Source of the DNA: Streptomyces sp. NBC_01214
GTDB taxonomy: Bacteria > Actinomycetota > Actinomycetes > Streptomycetales > Streptomycetaceae
Assembly: GCF_026340975.1 (NCBI RefSeq)
Contig: NZ_JAPEOS010000001.1
Coordinates: 3,257,001-3,321,000, forward strand
Direction of reading: 5' to 3'
Length of the DNA: 64,000 bases
Shown here in pieces: positions 57,664 through 64,000 of the stretch. Under the pieces are notes generated by a model that was not told the origin of the DNA, did no database searches, and worked only from the letters and a program-made list of their open reading frames with translations. A program made the translations under genes and the position numbers. Numbering within the stretch: the first letter of the stretch is position 1; each line of letters opens with the position of its first letter.

Positions 57664-58917
57664 GTGAACAGTACGATGCCCGTCGCCACCGGCAGGACCA
57701 CCACCGACGGGATCGCCGCCCATGAGCTCGACGAGGTCAACCTCGCCGACCCGGCGACGCACCACACCACCGATCTGACCGGCTACTGGCGCCACCTGCG
57801 CACCGAACGCCCGGTCCACTGGCATCCGGAGTCCAAGCAGGGCGCCGGCTTCTGGGTGGTGTCGCGGTACGCCGATGTGATGGAGATCTACCGCGACAAC
57901 GAGCGGTTCGTCTCCGCCAAGGGGAACCTGCTCACCACGCTGCTCAACGGCGGTGACTCGGCGGCGGGAAAGATGCTGGCCGTGACCGACGGCAAGCGTC
58001 ACCGCGAGGTCCGCAAGGTGCTGCTGAAGGCCTTCTCCCCGAAGGCCCTGGACCGGGTCGCCGAACAGGTCAGGCGCAACACGCGGCAGCGCGTCGAAGC
58101 CGTGGTGGAACGCGGGTCCTGCGACTTCGCCGCCGATGTGGCCGCGCACATCCCCATGTCGACCATCTGCGATCTCCTCGGCGTGCCCGAGGAGGACCGT
58201 GCCTCGCTGCTGAAGCTGAACAAGTCGGCCCTCAGCTCCGACGACGCGTCGGAGACCGAGGAAGACGCCCGCATGGCCCGCAACGAGATCCTGATGTACT
58301 TCTCCGGCCTTGCCGAGGAGCGCAGGGACGATCCCCAGGACGATGTCATCAGCGTGCTGGCGACATCGACGATCGACGGCCGGGAGCTGACCGAGGACGA
58401 GATCGTCTTCAACTGCTACAGCCTGATCCTCGGCGGGGACGAGACCAGCCGGCTGTCGATGATCGGTGCGGTGAAGGCCTTCACCGAGTACCCGGATCAG
58501 TGGGAGGCGCTGCGGAGCGGCGGGGCCGACATCGAGCGGGCCACCGAGGAGGTGCTGCGGTGGACGACGCCGACCATGCACTTCGGCAGGGTGGCCCGCT
58601 ACGACACCGTGGTCAACGGCCAGTTGATCAAGGCGGGGGACCGGGTGACGCTGTGGAACGGCTCGGCCAACCAGGACGAGGACGTCTTCCCCGAGCCGTA
58701 CACCTTCGATCTGGACCGCACCCCCAACAAGCACCTGACGTTCGGTTACGGTCCACACTTCTGCCTGGGCGCCTTCCTGGCCAGAACCGAGATCAGCGCG
58801 CTGCTGACGACCCTGAGGGAGACAGTCGACTCGATCGAGATATCCGGGACGGTGCGGCGCATCCACTCGAACTTCCTGACCGGGATCAGCTCGCTGCCCG
58901 TCACCATCAGGAGCTGA
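57664..58917 (+). CDS. Cytochrome P450, tailoring enzyme of the NRPS pathway
   Basis: A 417-aa soluble P450. GTG at 57664 follows GAGGAGGA. The I-helix has LGGDETSR (residues 256-263; acid-alcohol pair E260/T261), the K-helix has the E-x-x-R motif in ATEEVLRW, and the heme loop is FGYGPHFCLGAF with Cys367. No membrane anchor. It sits 34 bp after the thioesterase module and is co-transcribed. P450s in this position usually beta-hydroxylate carrier-bound amino acids or crosslink aromatic side chains; Phe5, the aromatic residue 3 or an unusual residue may be targets. Ferredoxin and reductase are not encoded nearby. Confidence 0.94.
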   Translation: MNSTMPVATGRTTTDGIAAHELDEVNLADPATHHTTDLTGYWRHLRTERPVHWHPESKQGAGFWVVSRYADVMEIYRDNERFVSAKGNLLTTLLNGGDSAAGKMLAVTDGKRHREVRKVLLKAFSPKALDRVAEQVRRNTRQRVEAVVERGSCDFAADVAAHIPMSTICDLLGVPEEDRASLLKLNKSALSSDDASETEEDARMARNEILMYFSGLAEERRDDPQDDVISVLATSTIDGRELTEDEIVFNCYSLILGGDETSRLSMIGAVKAFTEYPDQWEALRSGGADIERATEEVLRWTTPTMHFGRVARYDTVVNGQLIKAGDRVTLWNGSANQDEDVFPEPYTFDLDRTPNKHLTFGYGPHFCLGAFLARTEISALLTTLRETVDSIEISGTVRRIHSNFLTGISSLPVTIRS

Positions 58918-59103
58918 GGGCTCTCCGCGCTGCCGCGCGGGTCCCGCCGGCAACTCTTTGCCGGATTTCGGTTGCCTCAATCCCCCAGGGAGGTTCCGCG
59001 TATTCTCGCGAGAGGTTCTAGCGGGCGCTTTTCTCGGGTGTCTGAGTTTGATCGGAAATGGTCCGGTGCGCTGGAGAGGAAAGACGTCCGAGTAGCTGAC
59101 CGA

Positions 59104-59133
59104 GGGGGCCGCAGCCATCCGGCGGCGGCCCCC
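59104..59133 (+). terminator. Hairpin downstream of the P450 gene
   Basis: GGGGGCCGC (59104-59112) pairs with GCGGCCCCC (59125-59133) over a 12-nt loop and is followed by TT. It may end or attenuate the NRPS-P450 transcript, 187 bp beyond the P450 stop. Confidence 0.65.
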
Positions 59134-59199
59134 TTCGCGTGCAGGGAGAGTGAGTTGCGTGACCGGGACGGTACAGGTGGCCGCGGAGGCAGTGGCCCG

Positions 59200-59552
59200 A
59201 GTCGTGGACCTGACGAGGATCTATTCACGCAGGCCATTTCGAAAATCTTGTGGGAGCGGCCTCCTCGTGGCCGTTGACAGTGAGTATCCGGCGGGAGAGG
59301 CTGCTTTCGGGATCTGCGAATAGGTCCTCGACGTGCCCGCATCGGGCTCACGGCCATTTCTTCGGACTGGCCGGCCACTCGATACTGACCGTCCAGGCGA
59401 TCCGGCGGATCAACGTGGCTTTCGGTCCAGACGCAGACGTCTGCGGACTCTTCGAGCGGCCCACCGTCGACGCGACGGGACGAACGCCTTGCTCGATCGT
59501 GCGTTCGGTGAGTGGTGGATCGCACCGGACCAGCGGGACCCCGCCTGTGTAA
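59200..59552 (+). pseudogene. Degenerate peptidyl-carrier-domain relic
   Basis: In the 685-bp gap after the P450, the forward strand reads FFGLAGHSILTVQAIRRINV, AFGPDADVCGLFERPTVDAT. This aligns with a T-domain core ([18 protein letters not shown]...LFExPTVAxLA), including the carrier serine (GHS). Upstream, in another frame, DEDLFTQAISKILWE looks like the first carrier helix. There is no start, no neighbouring A or C domain, and the frame ends in non-homologous sequence. It is most likely a leftover of a lost NRPS module or of an A-T gene. Confidence 0.6.
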
Positions 59553-59602
59553 CCGGCGGTACCGGGCCCGGAGCAGCCACTTCCAGACAGGAGAAGAAGA
59601 CA

Positions 59603-60358
59603 GTGACCCCTGAGATCGATGCCTACTTCGAGGTCGTCAAGTCGGAGCACGGCGCCGATTCGCTGGCCCGGGTCGAGGAGATGCTGGAACCCAGGCGACG
59701 GAGCGAACAGCGTCACCCCTTGCAGCAGGCGGCCAAGTGGGTGCTGCCCGGCATCCCCCAGGTGCCCTGGCACGACCCGTACGCCTACCCCGAGCTCCTG
59801 CCTCTGGTCAACGCTCTGGAGGCCGAGTCCGCACAGATCAAGTCGGAGCACGAACTGGCCTGGGCGCAGCGCCGGGCGAGCTTCTCCGACTACGAGCACT
59901 ACCTCGTCCGCCAGAACAACTGGCAGGCCCTGTACCTCTACCGGGACGGCGCGCTGGTGCCGGACTCCGCAGCGGTGGCCCCGACCGCCTACCGAATGCT
60001 CAAGGAGCACGCCGTCGACACGGGCGTGATCTGCCCGCTGCTCGAATCCCACTTCTCGACCCTGCTGCCCGGCGCCGTTATCAAGCCGCACTGCGACCTG
60101 TGGAACTTCAGCATCAATCTCCACCTCGCCATCGACATACCCGAAGGTGCCGCGATCAGGGTGGCCGGGGAGACCCGGCCGTGGGAGGAGGGAAAGACCC
60201 TCCTTTTCGACTACTCTTTCGAGCACGAGGCATGGAACAAGGGGGCGACCGCGCGCACCTGTCTGCTGGCTGACCTCTGGCACCCGGACACCACGCTCCC
60301 GGAGCGGTCCGCTCTCACGATGCTTATGACGGAGATTCAGAAAATGATGGCCGCCTGA
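59603..60358 (+). CDS. Aspartyl/asparaginyl beta-hydroxylase family dioxygenase
   Basis: A 251-aa Fe(II)/2-oxoglutarate enzyme with the AspH/LpxO-type fold. GTG at 59603 after GGAGAAG. KPHCDLWNFSINLHLAIDIP carries the first iron His163, FDYSFEHEAWNKG the second, His208, and Arg218 (GATARTC) is placed to bind 2-oxoglutarate. The N-terminal 100 residues are helical and family-specific. Asn is predicted at module 9, so hydroxylation of Asn/Asp, free or on the carrier, is the leading role; related enzymes also hydroxylate proline (module 6 is Pro-like). It probably has its own transcript because a hairpin and relic precede it. Confidence 0.88.
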   Translation: MTPEIDAYFEVVKSEHGADSLARVEEMLEPRRRSEQRHPLQQAAKWVLPGIPQVPWHDPYAYPELLPLVNALEAESAQIKSEHELAWAQRRASFSDYEHYLVRQNNWQALYLYRDGALVPDSAAVAPTAYRMLKEHAVDTGVICPLLESHFSTLLPGAVIKPHCDLWNFSINLHLAIDIPEGAAIRVAGETRPWEEGKTLLFDYSFEHEAWNKGATARTCLLADLWHPDTTLPERSALTMLMTEIQKMMAA

Positions 60359-60483
60359 CTTTCTTCGCCCATCCCCCGGGATGCGTATTCAAAGATTCGT
60401 TGAGGACTGGGGCGGCGGGGCGCCGGCCGACAGTATTTTGATGGAACCACGGACGGGTTCGAACCGAGCGCGGAGGGGTAGCG
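60359..60483. other. Short intergenic region between the two hydroxylases
   Basis: 125 bp with one AT-richer segment (ATTCAAAGATTCG, TATTTTGATG) that could hold a promoter for the second hydroxylase; GGAGGGGTAGCG precedes its ATG. Confidence 0.4.
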
Positions 60484-61449
60484 ATGGGGAGTTCTTTCAC
60501 TGAGGCGGAAATCGATGTCCTGGAGCACAACGGAACTCGGATAGCCCGGGTGCGTCGCGCGGAGGACGGGGATCACCGTGCCTGGTTCGCGAAGAACAAC
60601 GAGGCGCTCCGCTCGGCGATGTACGAGCACGGTGCCGTGATGGTGAAGGGCAGCGGGCTCGTCGAGCAGGCCGGACTCGCGGACCTGGCCGAGCAGATCG
60701 GCGGGCGGACCCTGGAGTACAACGAACGGTCCACGCCGCGCAGCCGCGTCACGGGGAAGGTCTACACCTCCACGGAGTACCCGGCAGACCAGAGCATCCC
60801 CCAGCACAACGAGAGTGCCTACTCCGCGAACTGGCCGCACAACGTCTTCTTCTTCTGCGCACTGGCCGCGGCCTCGGGCGGGGAGACGCCGGTGGCGGAC
60901 AGCTCGGCCGTCCTCGACCGGCTCCCCTCGGCGCTCGTGGAGCGCTTCGCCGAGCGCGGGGTGCTCTACACCCGCACCTACCGCGTGGGCATGGGCCTGT
61001 CCTGGCAGGAGGGGTTCCAGACCGAGGACAAGGGCCAGGTGGAGCGCTACTGCGCCGACCACGGCATCCAGACGGAGTGGGACGGTGACCTGCTGCGTAC
61101 CCGCCACAAGCGTCCGGCGCTGGCGGTGCACCCGGTCACGGGGAAGAAGGTGTGGTTCAACCAGGCGCATCTCTTCCATGTACACGCGCTGCCCGAGGCG
61201 GCCCGCGAGGGCCTGCTGGAGATCTGCGGCGAGGACGGGCTGCCCCGCAACGCCTACTACGGCGACGGGACACCGATCACCGCGGACGAACTCGCCACGA
61301 TCACCAGTGCGTACGAAGAGACGACGCTGGCCGAGCCCTGGTCCACCGGTGATCTGCTGATGGTGGACAACCTCCTCACCTCGCACGGCCGCCGCCCGTT
61401 CACAGGGGACCGCAAGGTCCTGGTGGCCATGACCCAGCGGGAAGGATAG
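60484..61449 (+). CDS. SyrP/TauD-like Fe(II)/2-oxoglutarate dioxygenase
   Basis: A 321-aa dioxygenase of the clavaminate-synthase/TauD fold. QHNESAYSANWPHNVFFFC contains the iron-binding His108 and Glu110 (the HxE variant typical of SyrP-like amino-acid hydroxylases), NLLTSHGRRPF the distal His301, and Arg310 in FTGDRKV anchors 2-oxoglutarate. SyrP and its kin beta-hydroxylate carrier-bound Asp or related residues. It follows the unrelated AspH-type hydroxylase by 125 bp and precedes the stand-alone A-T gene by 182 bp, so it may act on the residue that protein loads, much as in syringomycin-type pathways. It looks complete. Confidence 0.9.
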   Translation: MGSSFTEAEIDVLEHNGTRIARVRRAEDGDHRAWFAKNNEALRSAMYEHGAVMVKGSGLVEQAGLADLAEQIGGRTLEYNERSTPRSRVTGKVYTSTEYPADQSIPQHNESAYSANWPHNVFFFCALAAASGGETPVADSSAVLDRLPSALVERFAERGVLYTRTYRVGMGLSWQEGFQTEDKGQVERYCADHGIQTEWDGDLLRTRHKRPALAVHPVTGKKVWFNQAHLFHVHALPEAAREGLLEICGEDGLPRNAYYGDGTPITADELATITSAYEETTLAEPWSTGDLLMVDNLLTSHGRRPFTGDRKVLVAMTQREG

Positions 61450-61631
61450 GCGCGCTCCGCGTCCAACGCCGTGCCGGCCGAAGCGGATCCCGCCGATCGC
61501 CGGAGCAAGGTCGTGGCAGAGGCCTCCCCGCGCTGACCTGCGATGCCCCCGAACGGTCAGGAGCGGGACGGGACGGGCGATGCTGCTCGCGTCGCACCGG
61601 TGGCCGGCCGTCCGGAAGAAAGGAATGCAGT

Positions 61632-64000
61632 ATGACGGACCATGGAGCACCCCAGCGGATCATCCCGCGATGGGTACGGCCCGGCGGGGCCCTCGCGTGG
61701 GCGGAGCTGTCCCGCACGGTTCCCGCCAGGATCGCGGAGGACGTCCGGCAGCTGGCTCAGGGCTGGGGGGCGGCCCTGCTCACCGCGCATGCCGTAGTGC
61801 TGTCCGCGCTCAGTGGCGAGCGCCGCCTCGTGACCGGATACGTTCCGGCCACCAACGCCGCGAACGTTCAGGCCGAACCCGTCCGGCGCTGCCTCGCGGT
61901 GGACGGGGAATCCTGGCGCGAGCTGCTCGCGGCGGCTGACCGGGCTGAGGACCTCCCCGTGGACGGGGCGTTCGAGACCGTCCTCGACCTCGGCGGCGCC
62001 TATACGGCCCCAGAGGGTTCCGGGATCGTACTGACGACCTCCTTGCTCGACGGGCCCGATGGTGCCGGCATCACCCTGGGCTACCGCACCGATGTGCTGG
62101 ACGCAGAGGCCGCCGAGCGGATCGCGGGCTACTACGTGACGGCGCTGGAGCGGCTGGTCGCGGAGCCCGACGCACCCTGTCGTGACCGCCCGCTGCTGTC
62201 CGAACAGGAGCTGCACCACCAGCTCGTCGAACTCGCGGGCCCCCAGCGGGAGATACCGGACCGGCGGTTCCACCAGCTGTTCGAGGAACAGGCCGCCGTC
62301 CGGCCCACGGAGACCGCCGCCGTCCACGCGGGTGAGAGCTGGACCTACGCCGAACTCAACGCGCGCGCCAACCGGATCGCCCATGCCCTGCTCTCGCGCG
62401 GCCTCGGGCCGGAGGCCGTGATCGCCGTGGTCACGGAGCGCAACCTGGACTGGATGGCCTCGGTCATCGGCATCTTCAAGGCGGGCGCGGCCTATCTGCC
62501 CATCGAGCCCCATGCCCCGGCCGACCGGATGGCCAGGACCCTGGAGCGCAGCGGCTGCCGCCTGGTCCTCACCGAGGCCGGCGGCCCGGGACACCTGGAG
62601 CAGGCTGCCTGGCCGGAGCTGGAGCTTCTTGACGTCACGGCGGCATGTGCTGAGGGGCACCCCGACGGCAACCCCGGTGTGGCGGTCGCGGCGGACCAGC
62701 TCGCGTACCTGTACTTCACGTCGGGCTCCACCGGGGAGCCCAAGGGCGCGATGTGCGAGCACGCCGGGTTCGTCAACCACCTGTACGCCAAGATCGACGA
62801 CCAGGGGATCGGCGAGGGCCAGGTGGTGGCGCAGACCGCTCCCCAGTCCTTCGACATCTCGCTGTGGCAGCTCGTCGCGGCTCTGGTCGTCGGCGGTCGC
62901 ACGCTGATCGTCGAGCAGGAGGCGATCCTCGACGTCGACCGCTACCTGGACACCATCGAGCAGGGCGGCGTCGCGGTGCTGCAGGCGGTTCCCTCGTATC
63001 TGGAGGTGGTGCTGGCGCGCTTGGAGACCCGGCCGCGGGAGCTGCCCGCGCTGCGCTGTGTGTCCGTCACGGGCGAGGCGCTGAAGAAGGAACTGACCGT
63101 GCGCTGGTTCGCCCGGTTCCCCCACATCGCCCTGATGAACGCGTACGGGCTGACCGAGACCAGCGACGACACCAACCACGAGGTGATGACCCGGGTGCCG
63201 GAGCGGGACTCCGTACCGCTCGGCCGGCCGGTCAACAACGTCTCCGTATACGTCACTGACGAGAACCTCCACCCGGTGCCGCTCGGAGCTCCTGGAGAGA
63301 TCGTCTTCTCCGGAGTGTGCGTCGGCCGAGGCTACGTCAACGACCCGGAGCGCACCGCCCAGTCCTTCGGCCTGGATCCGCACCGGCCCGGCCTGCGGCT
63401 CTACCGTTCGGGTGACTTCGGCCGGTGGCTGCCCGAGGGCACACTCGAATTCCTTGGCCGCAGGGATGCCCAGGTCAAGATCCGGGGGTTCCGGATCGAG
63501 ATCGGCGAGATCGAGAACCATCTGCTGCGCCTGCCCGGGGTACGCGACGGCGCGGTCGTGGTTGTGGAGAGCCCCGATGCCGGACGCCACCTGGTCGGCT
63601 TCCAGTCGGGCTCGACGGAGCCGGCACAGGAGTTGCGCGAGCGTCTGGCACAGGTACTGCCGGAATACATGGTGCCCCGCAGGCTGGAGCATCTCGACGC
63701 GCTGCCCCTGACCGGCAACGGAAAGATCGACAAGCGTGCGCTGGCCGCCTTGGCCGCCGAACTCGGCGAGAGCGAGCGCGAGTGGGGGGCTCCCCGCACG
63801 CCGGCGGAGCGGAAGCTGGCCGAGGCCTGGGCCGAGGTCCTGAGGCTGCCCGCCGAGCAGATCGGGCGGGGCGACGACTTCTTCGACCGGGGCGGCTCAT
63901 CGCTCTCGGCTGTTCAGCTCGTCGTACGGATGGAGCGCGCCTTCACCCTGCGTGACGTGCACACGTACCCCACCCTGGCCGAGCTGGCCCAGCTGGCCGA
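61632..64000 (+). CDS. Stand-alone NRPS loading protein: half-condensation domain, A, T (runs off window)
   Basis: I translated this from ATG 61632; no stop is met before the window ends (789 codons). Residues 1-200 resemble only the C-terminal lobe of a C domain (no HHxxxDG; SVxLDLGGAY- and GYRTDVLDAEAAERI-like strands). The A domain runs about 205-700 with [52 protein letters not shown] and NGKIDKR, all intact. The T domain begins near 725 with FFDRGGSSLSAVQ. Free A-T proteins load an amino acid for in-trans transfer to a carrier of an A-less module. Two such modules exist upstream, making this their best candidate supplier. Confidence 0.92.
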   Translation, partial: MTDHGAPQRIIPRWVRPGGALAWAELSRTVPARIAEDVRQLAQGWGAALLTAHAVVLSALSGERRLVTGYVPATNAANVQAEPVRRCLAVDGESWRELLAAADRAEDLPVDGAFETVLDLGGAYTAPEGSGIVLTTSLLDGPDGAGITLGYRTDVLDAEAAERIAGYYVTALERLVAEPDAPCRDRPLLSEQELHHQLVELAGPQREIPDRRFHQLFEEQAAVRPTETAAVHAGESWTYAELNARANRIAHALLSRGLGPEAVIAVVTERNLDWMASVIGIFKAGAAYLPIEPHAPADRMARTLERSGCRLVLTEAGGPGHLEQAAWPELELLDVTAACAEGHPDGNPGVAVAADQLAYLYFTSGSTGEPKGAMCEHAGFVNHLYAKIDDQGIGEGQVVAQTAPQSFDISLWQLVAALVVGGRTLIVEQEAILDVDRYLDTIEQGGVAVLQAVPSYLEVVLARLETRPRELPALRCVSVTGEALKKELTVRWFARFPHIALMNAYGLTETSDDTNHEVMTRVPERDSVPLGRPVNNVSVYVTDENLHPVPLGAPGEIVFSGVCVGRGYVNDPERTAQSFGLDPHRPGLRLYRSGDFGRWLPEGTLEFLGRRDAQVKIRGFRIEIGEIENHLLRLPGVRDGAVVVVESPDAGRHLVGFQSGSTEPAQELRERLAQVLPEYMVPRRLEHLDALPLTGNGKIDKRALAALAAELGESEREWGAPRTPAERKLAEAWAEVLRLPAEQIGRGDDFFDRGGSSLSAVQLVVRMERAFTLRDVHTYPTLAELAQLA
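62245..63750 (+). other. Adenylation domain of the stand-alone protein: unusual acidic code
   Basis: The pocket reads D-I-W-Q-S-T-A-D-D(-K), from QSFDISLWQL, LQAVPSYL, CVSVTGEAL and NAYGLTETSDD. Two aspartates at the last variable sites point to a cationic substrate. It recalls, from memory, 2,4-diaminobutyrate-type codes that end T-A-D-D, but it is not the standard form. Diamino acids are therefore a hypothesis. Confidence 0.45.

Overview
The window is high-GC actinobacterial DNA, most likely Streptomyces: codon third positions are strongly G/C, GTG starts are common, neighbouring genes often overlap as ATGA/GTGA, and the insertion sequences are of types common in Streptomyces. It has three parts.

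(1) Positions 1-4.5 kb hold ordinary chromosomal or accessory genes: a small hypothetical protein, an MsnO8-like flavin monooxygenase, a GNAT acetyltransferase, and a translationally coupled pair made of a MurG-like glycosyltransferase and a LegB-like sugar-nucleotide dehydratase.

(2) Positions 4.5-18.8 kb are an insertion-sequence graveyard: three IS5-type transposase loci, two copies of an ISAs1-type end, and several transposase, DUF6233 and ligase-like fragments. Intact cargo lies between them: a secreted S1 protease with a lipoprotein, a divergent HxlR regulator / imine-reductase-like pair around a perfect palindrome, a DoxX-like protein, a LysR gene cut down to its HTH, and a DUF3995-like membrane protein.

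(3) From about 18.9 kb to the right edge runs a nonribosomal peptide cluster, cut off by the window end. It starts with a DrrAB-type exporter, an FMN reductase and a luciferase-like monooxygenase of the NRPS/PKS-associated type. Three giant NRPS genes follow in one operon (4-nt overlaps): NRPS1 C-A-T/C-A-T/C-A-T/C-A*-T-E, NRPS2 C-A-T/C-A-T/C-A-T-E, NRPS3 C-A-T/C-A-T-E/C-T-TE. After these come a P450, a degenerate carrier-domain relic, an AspH-type hydroxylase, a SyrP/TauD-type hydroxylase, and a partial stand-alone NRPS (half C-A-T).

Reading pocket residues by hand, the ten modules suggest acyl-Thr - X (acid-lined pocket) - aromatic? - D-X - Phe - Pro-like - D-Val - Gly - D-Asn - X, released by the thioesterase, perhaps as a lactone on Thr1. 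The first condensation domain is of the EntF-like starter kind, so an acyl or aryl cap is expected; its genes are not in the window. The most unusual point is that two modules cannot activate their own amino acid. In module 4 the A domain is deleted through its core and has lost the catalytic NGK lysine. In module 10 the A domain is excised cleanly. A single free-standing A-T protein is encoded at the 3' end, so in-trans aminoacylation of one or both modules is the main hypothesis. A 1.79-kb block is duplicated almost perfectly between modules 1/2 and 2/3, with a 16-nt divergent patch, which points to very recent recombination. Motif calls, pocket codes and repeats were read by eye; no searches were run.
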